Program-made: the position numbers and the translations under genes
Origin: JAWKNZ01 sp041391425
Lineage (GTDB): Bacteria; Bdellovibrionota_B; Oligoflexia; Oligoflexales; JAWKNZ01
Direction of reading: 5' to 3'
Assembly: GCA_041391425.1 (NCBI GenBank)
Contig: JAWKNZ010000008.1
Span: 124,001 to 188,000, forward strand
Length of the DNA: 64,000 bases
Notes under the pieces: generated by a model
What the model was told of the DNA's origin: nothing
Database searches by the model: none
Seen by the model: the letters and a program-made list of their open reading frames with translations, nothing else
Shown: positions 42,967 to 52,935 of the stretch, in pieces
How the letters are laid out: every line of letters starts with the position of its first letter
Position numbering within the stretch: the stretch's first letter is position 1

Positions 42967-45351
42967 TTGCAAAAGGCATTACGTTCGAGTTTCCTAATAG
43001 CCGTTATATTTTATTCTGGGTCCTGTACAGATGATCTCAATCGCTCTCAGTTGGAGATAACTCCAGAGGAAAATCACACCCCAGCGTCCACTATGGCTGA
43101 AGAACAACTTAAATCATTAAACAAAGCTGTGGCTGATTCAAAAGATAATGCCGAATTAGTAAAAGATATTAAAATGCTTTTAGAGGCAAAAATATTAGAA
43201 GATCAAAATAATTATAAAAAAGCTGCCGATCAATACTTCAAAGCCGTAAAAATTGCTGACGGTAAATTTGGAGAAAAAGCATTACATGGATGGATTTTAA
43301 ACTACACTCGTTCCCTGGAACAAAAAACAAAAAGCACATTTATTTCTAGAATATTATTAGATATAGCTCAAAATGGCGCAATTATTCCCTATATGAAGAA
43401 AAAAGAGATTACGTCTATCGAGAAATTAAATCCAATTATCCAAAATATTGCAGGTAAATATATTCTTCCTGAAGATTCTGAATCTCCGCTAGCTTATTTC
43501 CCCGAAGCTCCTAAAAGCAGAGGAATACCAGATGAAGATCCCCTACTTTCCTCAACTTCCGAGCTTTACTGCAAAGGCAAAGGAGACCCAGGTTATCAAT
43601 GGGAAGCCTGGATCGCAGGTTTAGAAAAATCTATTCAAATCTATTGGAATGGAATGGTGGCTACATGTAAAAACGAATATGGTAAAAGCTTACTCTATTT
43701 CAAAAAGTCATTGCAGCAGTTAAGCAAATCGGAAAGAACAATAAATTTAGCAGTTAGCTCGGCCTATCGCATTGTCAAGTTTCTACGTTATAACGCAGAA
43801 AGGCAAGAGACAGCCGATGCCTATATAGATCTCATTAGAAGTTGGAAGCGCAAAGGTTTAACAGCAGAAAATATGGGAATGGACAAGCAGGAATTTGAGC
43901 TAGAACGAATTAATGATCATCTTTGGGCAGCAAGATACCGATCGCTAATAGGAGATTATCAAAGTGCTAGAATTTATTCGAACGACTCGCTAAAACTCAT
44001 TGCCCAATCTTTCACTAAAACTCACCTTCTCGATGATGATTTTAGAGAAAAGCTTTCTGACTTTAAAGCTGAAGCCTATTTAATATTAGCAAATAGAATA
44101 GCTGTAGAAGAAAAAAACTTTGAAACAGCAGCATCACAAATGTTAGTCGCCACAAAAATTAAAAGTGTAAGTCAACAAATGAAAGAACGCTTGCTCTGGT
44201 ACGCAGGATTTTATCAATATTTAAACAAGCAACTCCTCTTAGCAATAGAAAAATGGCAAGTACTTCTCAATGAGACAAATGAAGACAGCACAAAAGCACA
44301 AAGCTATTTCTGGATTGCTAGAACTTATAGTGATCTAGACAAAAAAGAAGAGGCTCAAGAATACCTAAATTTACTCATATCCAAATACCCGTTAAATTAT
44401 TACTCTGTCATCGCTTCAAAAGAATATAGCAAAGAAGGTAGCATTCAATGGCAACATCTTTTTTCCGACTATCAAAAATTATCTATGAGTTTAAATGATA
44501 GGAATATTTACAATGAGATCTCCTCAAAAACTGATCAATCACTTTCTAATCTAATAAAAAGGGCAGAAATTTTAATAAAAGCAAGAATGGGTGATTGGTC
44601 TAAACTAGCAGTCGAAGAGCTGGATAAACCATTCAAAGATAGCTTTGATAGCAAAACATATCCTGAAGCTTTTATCTATCTATCAAGATTACATTACCTT
44701 TCTGGAAATTACATGCCTAGCATCATATATACAACAACCCTTGCACAAGAAAACGAAAATTTTTGGCAAAAATGGCCAGAGCAAGTATTAATCTACTTTC
44801 CAACACCTTATTTAGATATTTTTGATCGCAATGCTATGGAGACTGACATAGATAAACATCTTTTGTTATCAATTAGCAGACAAGAAAGTGCCTTCAACAA
44901 GCTAGCAAGAAGCCATGCAAATGCATACGGGTTAATGCAGCTTATAATACCAACCGCACAAAAATACGCCGAAGGTATAGAATTTGAAGACTCGGATTTA
45001 AAAGACAAACTTTTCGAACCTGAAGTCAGTATTTTAATAGGTAGCAGATATTTAAAATCACTTAAGCTACATTATGGGGGCTACCTACCAGGTATGTTAG
45101 CTGCATATAACGCTGGTGAATATGCGGTCGATACTTGGCTAGAAAGACGCTATAATAAAGATCCATTAATTTGGATTGAACTGGTGCCATTTGGAGAGAC
45201 GCGAGGTTACATAAAAAACGTATGGAGAAATTCAATTATTTATAGTTTTCTCGAACAAAAGACAAAATATTCCACAAATACTGAAAAACCACAACAAGCA
45301 AGATCAGAAGAAACTGGCGTACTTCAAGAAAGAATTCAAACGATCAGGTAA
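42967..45351 (+). CDS. slt: Soluble lytic murein transglycosylase
   Basis: Cleaves glycan strands in the periplasm with formation of 1,6-anhydromuramic acid. It begins at TTG 42967; the GGAGG six bases upstream and the absence of any ATG nearby decide the start. The signal peptide (about 1-20) ends in a Cys (FYSGSC), so it may be a lipoprotein. About residues 60-620 are TPR-like helical repeats forming the U-shaped superhelix of the Slt70 type. The C-terminal catalytic domain (about 635-770) has the Glu motif SISRQESAFN, then NAYGLMQLIIPTA and MLAAYNAGEYAVDTWL, and GYIKNVWRN. Length (794) is somewhat above E. coli Slt70. The 165-bp MITE copy B inserted right at the stop codon, so the last codons sit in its target duplication. 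Confidence 0.93.
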   Translation: MQKALRSSFLIAVIFYSGSCTDDLNRSQLEITPEENHTPASTMAEEQLKSLNKAVADSKDNAELVKDIKMLLEAKILEDQNNYKKAADQYFKAVKIADGKFGEKALHGWILNYTRSLEQKTKSTFISRILLDIAQNGAIIPYMKKKEITSIEKLNPIIQNIAGKYILPEDSESPLAYFPEAPKSRGIPDEDPLLSSTSELYCKGKGDPGYQWEAWIAGLEKSIQIYWNGMVATCKNEYGKSLLYFKKSLQQLSKSERTINLAVSSAYRIVKFLRYNAERQETADAYIDLIRSWKRKGLTAENMGMDKQEFELERINDHLWAARYRSLIGDYQSARIYSNDSLKLIAQSFTKTHLLDDDFREKLSDFKAEAYLILANRIAVEEKNFETAASQMLVATKIKSVSQQMKERLLWYAGFYQYLNKQLLLAIEKWQVLLNETNEDSTKAQSYFWIARTYSDLDKKEEAQEYLNLLISKYPLNYYSVIASKEYSKEGSIQWQHLFSDYQKLSMSLNDRNIYNEISSKTDQSLSNLIKRAEILIKARMGDWSKLAVEELDKPFKDSFDSKTYPEAFIYLSRLHYLSGNYMPSIIYTTTLAQENENFWQKWPEQVLIYFPTPYLDIFDRNAMETDIDKHLLLSISRQESAFNKLARSHANAYGLMQLIIPTAQKYAEGIEFEDSDLKDKLFEPEVSILIGSRYLKSLKLHYGGYLPGMLAAYNAGEYAVDTWLERRYNKDPLIWIELVPFGETRGYIKNVWRNSIIYSFLEQKTKYSTNTEKPQQARSEETGVLQERIQTIR

Positions 45352-45357
45352 CAAATC

Positions 45358-45522
45358 GTAACTATTCAGCGTATCTTTTCCCTTCAATATGTCGCTTGAT
45401 ACATCGTCATCCTGAGTGAAGCGAAGGATCTCGAAATTGCGAAATAGATCCTTCGCTTCACTCAGGATGACAGGCAGTCAAGGCTTTGAATCGATCAGAT
45501 AAAAAATACTCTGAATAGTTAC
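45358..45522. mobile_element. 165-bp MITE, copy B (IS66-type ends, 8-bp target duplication)
   Basis: Same element as 20580-20744 in the opposite orientation and of identical length. The flanks are AACAAATC (45350-45357) and AACAAGTC (45523-45530), an 8-bp duplication with one later mismatch. The left duplication includes the last bases of the slt stop codon. The terminal repeat at the right end has one substitution (CTCTGAATAGTTAC). Confidence 0.9.
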
Positions 45523-45540
45523 AACAAGTCTTAATCTAAA

Positions 45541-45582
45541 GACGACACTAAACCTAATATCTCAAGAGGTTTAAGTGTCGTC
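45541..45582. terminator. Bidirectional terminator-like hairpin between convergent genes
   Basis: GACGACACTAAACCT and AGGTTTAAGTGTCGTC form a 15-bp stem with one bulged base around an 11-base loop. It lies between the plus-strand slt gene and the convergent gene at 45592. The T tails are short (CTTT on the minus strand), so efficiency is uncertain. Confidence 0.65.
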
Positions 45583-45591
45583 AAAAGCAAT

Positions 45592-45948
45592 TTAGTCCCA
45601 GCGATTAAAAACTACATTTGCAGTATCAACCATATCCTTCATCACAAAAAAATAACCTATATCTGCTTCTGCATAACAGACTTCCGCCCAGCTATGATCT
45701 GGGTCAATATTTTTACAGCTAATATTAGTAGCTATAACTTCACCTTGATCACACCCAACCTTTTCGATAGCTCTAGCAATTAAAGTTTTAACTTGATCTT
45801 CTTTCTCCATATCATCACCCAAATCAGCCCACACCTTAATGGCATTACTATCACCACCATTCAATAACTTGTCATAACAGCTTTGATCACTCGCCCAACT
45901 TACAGTTCCAATAAATAATGAAGTAAATATTAGCAATCCTTTCAACAT
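45592..45948 (-). CDS. Small secreted Cys-containing protein
   Basis: 118 residues. A clear signal peptide (MLKGLLIFTSLFIGTVSWA) is followed by a mature part of about 99 residues with four Cys (SCYDKLL, VGCDQ, NISCKN, EVCYAE), enough for two disulfides. No family recognised; the mature part is acidic. ATG 45948 has AAGGAGTG seven bases upstream. It is transcribed alone towards the slt terminator. In style it resembles the other small secreted proteins of this window (52936, 53596). Confidence 0.75.
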   Translation of the reverse strand: MLKGLLIFTSLFIGTVSWASDQSCYDKLLNGGDSNAIKVWADLGDDMEKEDQVKTLIARAIEKVGCDQGEVIATNISCKNIDPDHSWAEVCYAEADIGYFFVMKDMVDTANVVFNRWD

Positions 45949-46178
45949 ATTAACACTCCTTCTGACTTAAGATTAGCTAGTCGACTTTAAAAAAACAATA
46001 GCCATATATTTAATTCCTTAAAAAATCAATATATTTTTAATAGTTTTTTTAAAGATATATTAAGACAATAAAGATCATGGCTTAAATAGCAACTTATATG
46101 CTAGAATGCTACCCCCTACTAAAACTAGATGGAGCATTTATTCTAGTAAATTTTAAGCCACGAACACAGGAGTTTAGA

Positions 46179-47198
46179 TTGAAACACAGCCCATGGGGCA
46201 GCAAAGAGACAGCTCACTTCTACGAGTTAACCCCGGATAAAATTTTGACCGCCGTTGAAAGCCTAGGCTATCGTTGCACTGGTCGATGCCTTGCATTAAA
46301 CAGTATGGAAAATAGAGTATTCGATGTCGAAATTGAAGTCGATAATAAAAAAGAACCCCCTAGCAAATACGATCACTCTAAAATCATCAAATTCTACCGA
46401 CCTGGCCGCTGGAGCTCCGAGCAAATTTTAGATGAACACGAATTTTTAGCAAATCTTCACGAAAACGAAATTCCAGTTGTTCTGCCGGAGAAATTTCCAA
46501 ATGGAAGCACTCTCAACAAACTCGATAATATTGACATATACTTCACAGTATTTCCAAAAATCGGAGGCCGAAGCCCGGACGAACTTTCAACCGAACAATT
46601 GCAAGTAGTTGGCAGGCTGCTAGCACGATTGCATAATGTTGGAGAAAGCCAAATTTCCAACCATAGAATAAAATTAGACGAAGTATCTTATGGTGAAGCC
46701 AACTTAAAATACCTTATAGACGCAAAGACCATTCCAATTGATATTCAAACCAACTATCAAAAAGTTGTGGAGAATATATTACAAAAAGCTTCTCCATTAT
46801 TTGAATCTGCCGAGAGCCAGCGTATCCATGGAGATTGCCACCTAGGAAATCTATTATGGGGACAAGACGGAGCCTTTTGGGTTGATTTCGATGATATGGT
46901 CAACGGACCATGCGTACAAGATATCTGGCTAATCTGTCCAGGCAGAGATAACTACGGGATTAAACAAAGAAATATATTACTTGATTCATACAAAATGATG
47001 CGGGATTTCGACGACCGAACTTTGGCTCTAATAGAACCACTCAGAGCACTCCGCTTTATTCACTTTTCCGCATGGATCAGTAAACGCTGGAAAGACCCAT
47101 CTTTTCCAAAAGCTTTCCCAAATTTTAATAGTTGGGAGTACTGGACTGAACAACTAAGAGATTTACAGGAACAGCTTCGGCTAATCGAGAAAATCTAA
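46179..47198 (+). CDS. srkA: Stress-response Ser/Thr kinase SrkA (RdoA/YihE family)
   Basis: A choline-kinase-like (APH fold) protein kinase of the cytoplasm; in E. coli it protects against envelope and oxidative stress. Recognisable parts are in order: LTPDKILTAVESLGYRC, NSMENRVFDVEIE, the Lys region IIKFYRPGRWSSEQILDEH, VFPKIGGRSPDELS, the catalytic loop IHGDCHLGNLLW, the metal site VDFDDMVNGPCVQDIW and the C-terminal PLRALRFIHFSAWISKRW. I chose TTG 46179, which has AGGAG six bases upstream and gives 339 residues, matching SrkA in length. The frame is open to ATG 46098, but those extra residues have no counterpart in the family. It is convergent with the cheB end of the chemosensory-like operon. 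Confidence 0.92.
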   Translation: MKHSPWGSKETAHFYELTPDKILTAVESLGYRCTGRCLALNSMENRVFDVEIEVDNKKEPPSKYDHSKIIKFYRPGRWSSEQILDEHEFLANLHENEIPVVLPEKFPNGSTLNKLDNIDIYFTVFPKIGGRSPDELSTEQLQVVGRLLARLHNVGESQISNHRIKLDEVSYGEANLKYLIDAKTIPIDIQTNYQKVVENILQKASPLFESAESQRIHGDCHLGNLLWGQDGAFWVDFDDMVNGPCVQDIWLICPGRDNYGIKQRNILLDSYKMMRDFDDRTLALIEPLRALRFIHFSAWISKRWKDPSFPKAFPNFNSWEYWTEQLRDLQEQLRLIEKI

Positions 47199-47230
47199 TG
47201 GTGCTATATACATTTACTTTATAGGTGACC

Positions 47231-47803
47231 TTAATAACAAAGCTTATTTATAAAATCTCCAATTTCGTCCAAGGGCAAAACAATATCAACATCCGTATTT
47301 TGAATTGCAAATCTTGGCATTAAAGCAGCTTCCGCTGTTGAAGGGTCTTGAGCTAAAGTAAACCCACCATTCTGCTTAATTGTCTTAAAACCTTCTGTAC
47401 CATCCGTATTGGCACCTGTAAGTAATATCCCCACAAGCGATGCCCCATACGCCAGAGAAGCTGATTCAAACAAGACATCTATAGATGGCCTAGAGTAACA
47501 AACAAATTTATCAATTGACAAAGCAAAGTGATAATCAACTTCCACCAGTAAATGATAATTCGCTGGAGCCGTATAAATCACCCCTGGCTGAATTAACTCT
47601 TTATCAAAAGCTTCTCTTACTTCCATTTCGGTGCGCTCTGCAAGCAGGCATGCAAGGATTGATTGATTAGACGGATCTAGATGTTGTACTACAATAATCG
47701 GCAGAGGAAAATTTCTTCGTAGCTTAGAAAATATTGTAGACAAAGCAACAAAACCTCCAGCTGAGGTTCCAACTACTATAGCTTTGAAACTAGCATCTAC
47801 CAT
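47231..47803 (-). CDS. cheB: Stand-alone CheB-type methylesterase domain protein
   Basis: 190 residues covering only the CheB esterase domain: the nucleophile Ser in VGTSAGG (about residue 14), the catalytic His in VVQHLDPSNQS and the Asp in TGANTDGTEG. No receiver domain is present, so control by phosphorylation in the same chain is missing. CheB removes methyl groups from glutamates of chemoreceptors. The start ATG 47803 lies inside the end of cheR, a 14-base overlap, so the two are translationally coupled. No chemoreceptor gene is present; the substrate may be the membrane or coiled-coil part of the linked hybrid kinase (inference). Confidence 0.9.
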   Translation of the reverse strand: MVDASFKAIVVGTSAGGFVALSTIFSKLRRNFPLPIIVVQHLDPSNQSILACLLAERTEMEVREAFDKELIQPGVIYTAPANYHLLVEVDYHFALSIDKFVCYSRPSIDVLFESASLAYGASLVGILLTGANTDGTEGFKTIKQNGGFTLAQDPSTAEAALMPRFAIQNTDVDIVLPLDEIGDFINKLCY

Positions 47804-48629
47804 CTCTTACTCTCTTTTTACGATAAATTCTATGCTCACCCACAAATTCACAAAAATCACGCATCTGTTTAGAAAATTTCAAAGTTTCCCTGGTCCCAAG
47901 AGCTAGAAAAGCTCCCGGCTCCATACTCGCATTAATAATGGATAGAGCTCTATCCTGCAATTTCTGATTAAAGTATATGAGAACGTTTCGACAGCAAATT
48001 AGTTGCATTTCACCAAATGAATGGTCAGACGCTAGATTGTGATCTGAATAAGTCACCTTACTTCGCAAGTCGTTACTGATTATCACAGAGTCATAATTAA
48101 CGGTAAAATACTCTGAGAGAGACCTTTTACCATTTGCTTTAATGTAATTAATACTTCCATTTTTAAAAGATTCGAGAGAAAATATGCCACTCCTAGCCTT
48201 TTCTAAAGCAAGAGGGTTAATATCAGTCGCATAAATCATAGTACGATCTAATAAATTAGCTTCCTTAAACATTATAGCCAAAGAGTAAACCTCTTCCCCT
48301 TGGGCACATCCCGCTACCCATACCTTAATTCTTGAATATGTTTCTAAATATGGAAAAACTTGATTTTGTAAAGACTTATAAACATCTGGATCACGAAAAA
48401 AATCAGAGACAGTAATGGTGAAATTATTTAGAAAAGAAGTAAAAAAATCAGGATCATGAAGGATCTTATGCTGAAGCTCAGAAATATTTTTACATTGATA
48501 CCGCGCCAGTGAATCTTTGATCCTTCTCATCTGCGAGGCCTCTGCATAATCTGAAAAATCATAACCATAACGCTCTTTTATGGCAGTAACTAATAATCTA
48601 ATTTCTAAAAGCTCTAATTCGTCGACCAT
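47790..48629 (-). CDS. cheR: CheR-type protein-glutamate methyltransferase
   Basis: Transfers methyl from S-adenosylmethionine to receptor glutamates. The N-terminal helical part (about 1-75) is followed by the Rossmann domain with TVSDFFRDPDVYKSLQ, VWVAGCAQGEEVYSLAIMF (AdoMet loop), IYATDINPLALEKAR and LICCRNVLIYFNQ. Length (279) is normal and no TPR tail is present. ATG 48629 has AAGGAT five bases upstream. It starts 12 bases after the hybrid kinase gene and overlaps cheB, so kinase-cheR-cheB form an operon. Confidence 0.93.
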   Translation of the reverse strand: MVDELELLEIRLLVTAIKERYGYDFSDYAEASQMRRIKDSLARYQCKNISELQHKILHDPDFFTSFLNNFTITVSDFFRDPDVYKSLQNQVFPYLETYSRIKVWVAGCAQGEEVYSLAIMFKEANLLDRTMIYATDINPLALEKARSGIFSLESFKNGSINYIKANGKRSLSEYFTVNYDSVIISNDLRSKVTYSDHNLASDHSFGEMQLICCRNVLIYFNQKLQDRALSIINASMEPGAFLALGTRETLKFSKQMRDFCEFVGEHRIYRKKRVRDGRC

Positions 48630-48641
48630 AACGATCCTTAA

Positions 48642-51600
48642 TCACGCTTGTTTTGTTAACCAAATCCTCATTAGGCTAACCAAATGATCAATGTCGACAG
48701 GCTTTGATATATAATCACTCGCACCAACATCTAAGCATTTTTCCCTATCGCCTTTCATTGCTTTGGCAGTCATTGCAATTATAGGAAGGTTTTTATAAAC
48801 ATCATTTTGACGAATAATTTTAATCGCTTCATAACCATCCATTTCCGGCATCATAATATCCATAAGGACTAAGTCAACTTCTGGATGATGCTTCAATTGA
48901 GAGATAGCTTCTTGTCCCGTTTTGCCAACAACAACATTCGCTTTTCGAGCTTTAAATAGCTGACGAAGTGCAAAAATATTACGAACATCATCGTCCACCA
49001 CTAAAATTGTTTTATTGTACAAAACATCATCTCTATGTCTCACTGATTTTAGCATTTTTTTCTTTTCTTCAGAAAGTGACTCCTCCGTCTTATGTAAAAA
49101 CAAGGTAACTTCATCCAAAAGTCTTTCTTGAGACTTTTCAGTGCCTTTAATAATCACCGTCTGCGAATATTCATCTAATACACTTCTTTGTTCTGATGCT
49201 ATCTCCTTCGCCGCATATATAATGACTGGAATTTTCGATACAACATCATGCTTTTGAAGACTAACTAAAAACTCAAACCCTGATCGGCTTTCAAGGTCTA
49301 GATCGAGAATAATGCAATCAAAATTTTCGTTAAGCAGACATTTAATTGCGTCATCAGCCGATCTTACCGTTATTATAATAACATCTCCATTTCCTATTAA
49401 TCGTTCTATTGCCTCTTGCTCATGAGGATTATCTTCAATCAATAGGAGACGTCGATTACGATATAAAATATTGTCTTGAATTTTCTCGAAAGTTTTTGCG
49501 AGGTCATTTTTACCAACAGGCTTTGAAAGAAAACCGATAGCACCCATCCTTAAAGCTTCATCAGCTCGATCATCATCAATAGAAGTAACATGCACAGGAA
49601 TATGGCGTGTTCTTGAATCACGTTTTAACACCTCTAGAACTTCTACTCCACTAATTCCTGGAAGTCGAACATCCAAAATTATTGAATCAGGTAAATATTT
49701 AAATGCGTCCTGCAAACCAACTTCACCATTCTCTGCAAGAAGGCATTTAAACTCTCGTTTTCGACATTGATCTAATAGTATTTTTGCAAACTTTGGATCA
49801 TCTTCTATAACCAAGACGGATCGATCACCTTTCTCAATATGCAACCTGTCATCATCAATACCATGAGGCTTCACATTGTTTCGCTCATCCTTGCTACCAG
49901 TTATCTGTTTATTCTCTGCAAGTATTTGATAATTTAGAAGATGTTCATTAATTGGAAGTTCACTATCCTCTTCAAGCTTCAACTCTTCTGGCAAGATCAA
50001 CACAAACTGGCTCCCCTTACCTTCAACACTATTCAACCAAATATCTCCACCTAATCGACGGGATAATTCAAGGGCTATTGAAAGCCCCAAGCCAGTGCCA
50101 CCAAAAACTCTACTTATAGTCCCATCTACCTGCTTAAATGCTTGGAAAATTATATCAATTTTATCTTGAGGGATTCCAATACCAGTATCTGAAACCTTAA
50201 ACGCTATACTGTTTTTTATGGTTAGACGATTGTCTTTCGGTAACCATTCTCGGTGAGGGCGACAAATCTCCAAAGAAACCTCACCTTTGGGAGTAAATTT
50301 TAGAGCATTTGATAAGAAATTTCTTAGAATTTGCTCAAGCCTCAAAGCATCTGTCTTAATTTCATCAGGAAGATCTGGCTCTAAATTGAATTTATATTCA
50401 AGACCTTTAGCAACCATTTGATCTTTAAACGTTCGTTCAAGATTTGCAGCAATCGACGTCAAAGCTGCACTTTCGGACCTAATTTCGAGCTTGCCTGATT
50501 CAATCTTAGACAAATCAAGGATATCATTAATAAGCTTTAATAGATCCTGACCAGAAGTATTAATTGTATTCGCAAATTCAACTTCTTTATCAGAAAGAGA
50601 TCCATCCTCATTATCACTAAGAAGTTTCGATAGAATCAATATACTATTCAGAGGTGTTCTTAATTCGTGACTCATATTAGCTAGAAATTCTGATTTATAT
50701 TTCCCAGAAGCTGCTAATTCTGAAACTTTCTCTACAATTTTATCTTTTGAAAGATTCAACTCTTCATTTAGTTTTTCCAGCCTTTTCTTTTGCTCTTCTA
50801 AGTGTGATCGCTGTTCCTCTAGTTCTTCATTCGTAGCTTCTATTTCCTCTTGTTGAAATTGAAGCTGCTGATTCTTTTGCTCCATTTCTTCATTTGCCGT
50901 CTTCAATTCCTCTTGTTGACTTTGTAATTCTTCAGCCTGCATTTGTGTTTCTTCCAATAGGCCTTGAATTTTGTCGTTTACATCAGCTGTATATAGCGCA
51001 ACTCCAAGGGGTTCTCTTAGAGATTCAAGAAAATTTACATCCTCTGCAGATAACAAATTTAGACTCCCAACTTCGATAACTCCTAGTACACTTCCCTCGT
51101 AAACGGCAGGCACCAAAGTCAGAAAGCGTGGTCTTCCTTTACCTAAGCCGGAAGAAATTTTTAGAAAATAGTCATCTGGGAGCGGATTGATTTCCATTAC
51201 TTTATTTTTCCGCACTACTTCGCCAAGCAAGGTCTCTGAATCCTTATAAGATACAGGAGCAATACTACTACTTTTCAAACCAAAAGTGCTAAGAGGCGTT
51301 AAGACCCTCTCTTTGCGATCATTAAAAAAAACAGCTGCAATCTCAAAACGCATATACAAAGAAAGAAAAGAAAGGGTATTTGTGGCAATATCAGTTAAGC
51401 TTTGTCGACCTCGAACTTTCTCTGAAAAGTTTATAAGTTTTTCACGAAGCGCATTTTGAGCAAATAAATTGTCATTACTTTCCTTCAGACTTGCTTCTGT
51501 CAATACAATAGACTTAAACATCTCATTGAGAGAGCGAAATAATTGTCCAAACTCATCTTTATAGTTAAGTTTTTCCGAGGGCAACACCACGTCTCTTGCA

Positions 51601-52661
51601 CCACTAGCTATTTTTTGGGAAAAATCAACAGCCACTACAATATTCGAAATCGTATTTTTAGCTAACAAAAACGCTAAAAACAGAACAATCGCTAAAGAAA
51701 TAGAAACCAATGCCACAATTTTGATTATTGTGGCATTCGCGTTCTCAACCTTTTTCTTTAAGTTTTCAGTCAAAATCGGCGTGATATTTTGTGAAAAGAC
51801 AAGAGCCCCTAAAATTGCAGGAGTTGCAACACTTAAAAAATCCTTTTGAGAGCCTAAAATAACTCTATCTTGACTAACTTCACGATCAATCAACTCTAAA
51901 AGTGGATTTAAAATCTTACGAAATTCAATTTCATAAGCTCTCACTCGCTGCGCTGCTTCCTGATCTTCAGCCTCTAGGAAAGAAACTGTCCTAGACAATT
52001 CAGCTAATCCATCACGCAATTTTCCTCTTATTTCCAAAAGCCTAACATCATAACTACGCCGCCCATCTTTTCGTCCAGTTATGTAAGTGCCCAGCGCACG
52101 AATCTCTCCTAATGAATAAAAGACTTCTGGCATTACTTTGGTTATCACTGTCCCTAAATACTGAATACTAGCATCAGAATCTCGAAAAAGATTTGACTGA
52201 TGGGCAATAGTAAATCCAAGTTCAAGCACTTCTACTTGCAAATCCTGATATTCTTCTAATAGATCTTCAAAGCTATATGTATTTGATGTTTTGAGTAGTG
52301 CTGCCGATTTGGTTTGCAGCCTCATCCAATCATCTTTGATACCTACTTGAATCAGATCTCTAGATTTTGTAATTTGGTTATTGAGGCTATCTATTCTATC
52401 TTTTGTGTTTTTTAACAATGTCTCAATTACTAGCTCATTCCGGTTTCTAGTAGCAATTGTATATGCTCGGTGATCAAGGTGAAGCTTATTAAACTGCAAA
52501 AGCTTTGTAACAAGATTGACGCCCAAAATTTCTTTGTTGGTAAATTCGACTTCGCGCTCATATGTTTCAAATATGTAGACTGCACTTACAATCAATAAGG
52601 GGCAGAAAAGCAAACTGATTAACAAAGCTTTTTTTTGCCAAACCCTAAGCTTTCCTAGCAT
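48642..52661 (-). CDS. Large hybrid sensor histidine kinase with HAMP, GAF and three receiver domains
   Basis: 1339 residues. TM1 (about 12-31), a long helical periplasmic sensor (about 32-312, CHASE3/methyl-accepting style), TM2 (313-335) and HAMP (about 336-390) lead to a GAF domain (about 415-560). A Gln/Glu-rich coiled coil follows (about 565-650). The kinase core has H-box NMSHELRTPLNS (His665), N-box FLSNALKF, G1 DTGIGIP and G2 GTGLGLSIALEL. Three receivers follow (VIEDDP..ILDVRLPG; LIEDNP..ILDLDLES; VVDDDV..LMDIMMPEMDG), all with the phosphoacceptor Asp. I chose ATG 52661, with AAGG six bases before it, over the in-frame TTG 52688. cheR and cheB directly downstream suggest its long helices or coiled coil might be reversibly methylated (inference). 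Confidence 0.92.
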   Translation of the reverse strand: MLGKLRVWQKKALLISLLFCPLLIVSAVYIFETYEREVEFTNKEILGVNLVTKLLQFNKLHLDHRAYTIATRNRNELVIETLLKNTKDRIDSLNNQITKSRDLIQVGIKDDWMRLQTKSAALLKTSNTYSFEDLLEEYQDLQVEVLELGFTIAHQSNLFRDSDASIQYLGTVITKVMPEVFYSLGEIRALGTYITGRKDGRRSYDVRLLEIRGKLRDGLAELSRTVSFLEAEDQEAAQRVRAYEIEFRKILNPLLELIDREVSQDRVILGSQKDFLSVATPAILGALVFSQNITPILTENLKKKVENANATIIKIVALVSISLAIVLFLAFLLAKNTISNIVVAVDFSQKIASGARDVVLPSEKLNYKDEFGQLFRSLNEMFKSIVLTEASLKESNDNLFAQNALREKLINFSEKVRGRQSLTDIATNTLSFLSLYMRFEIAAVFFNDRKERVLTPLSTFGLKSSSIAPVSYKDSETLLGEVVRKNKVMEINPLPDDYFLKISSGLGKGRPRFLTLVPAVYEGSVLGVIEVGSLNLLSAEDVNFLESLREPLGVALYTADVNDKIQGLLEETQMQAEELQSQQEELKTANEEMEQKNQQLQFQQEEIEATNEELEEQRSHLEEQKKRLEKLNEELNLSKDKIVEKVSELAASGKYKSEFLANMSHELRTPLNSILILSKLLSDNEDGSLSDKEVEFANTINTSGQDLLKLINDILDLSKIESGKLEIRSESAALTSIAANLERTFKDQMVAKGLEYKFNLEPDLPDEIKTDALRLEQILRNFLSNALKFTPKGEVSLEICRPHREWLPKDNRLTIKNSIAFKVSDTGIGIPQDKIDIIFQAFKQVDGTISRVFGGTGLGLSIALELSRRLGGDIWLNSVEGKGSQFVLILPEELKLEEDSELPINEHLLNYQILAENKQITGSKDERNNVKPHGIDDDRLHIEKGDRSVLVIEDDPKFAKILLDQCRKREFKCLLAENGEVGLQDAFKYLPDSIILDVRLPGISGVEVLEVLKRDSRTRHIPVHVTSIDDDRADEALRMGAIGFLSKPVGKNDLAKTFEKIQDNILYRNRRLLLIEDNPHEQEAIERLIGNGDVIIITVRSADDAIKCLLNENFDCIILDLDLESRSGFEFLVSLQKHDVVSKIPVIIYAAKEIASEQRSVLDEYSQTVIIKGTEKSQERLLDEVTLFLHKTEESLSEEKKKMLKSVRHRDDVLYNKTILVVDDDVRNIFALRQLFKARKANVVVGKTGQEAISQLKHHPEVDLVLMDIMMPEMDGYEAIKIIRQNDVYKNLPIIAMTAKAMKGDREKCLDVGASDYISKPVDIDHLVSLMRIWLTKQA

Positions 52662-52935
52662 AATAAACCTTCCCCTCTCATGAACCAACTCTACTATTTT
52701 ATATTTATTAAAAACAATTGGCTTTTAATAACTTTACTTTATATCTACAGCTACTATTGTTTATACATCAACTATCTACTTTCAATAAAATTATTATAAT
52801 CATAAGTTTTTTTTCAAAAATATTAAAGACTTAAATTAAAACAACCTACAAACTAATTGACAAAGTAAATCATTTAATGTTGTACTTCCGGCCTGTCATT
52901 GTACATCTTCCAATCACCTGATAGCTGGATTGCAT

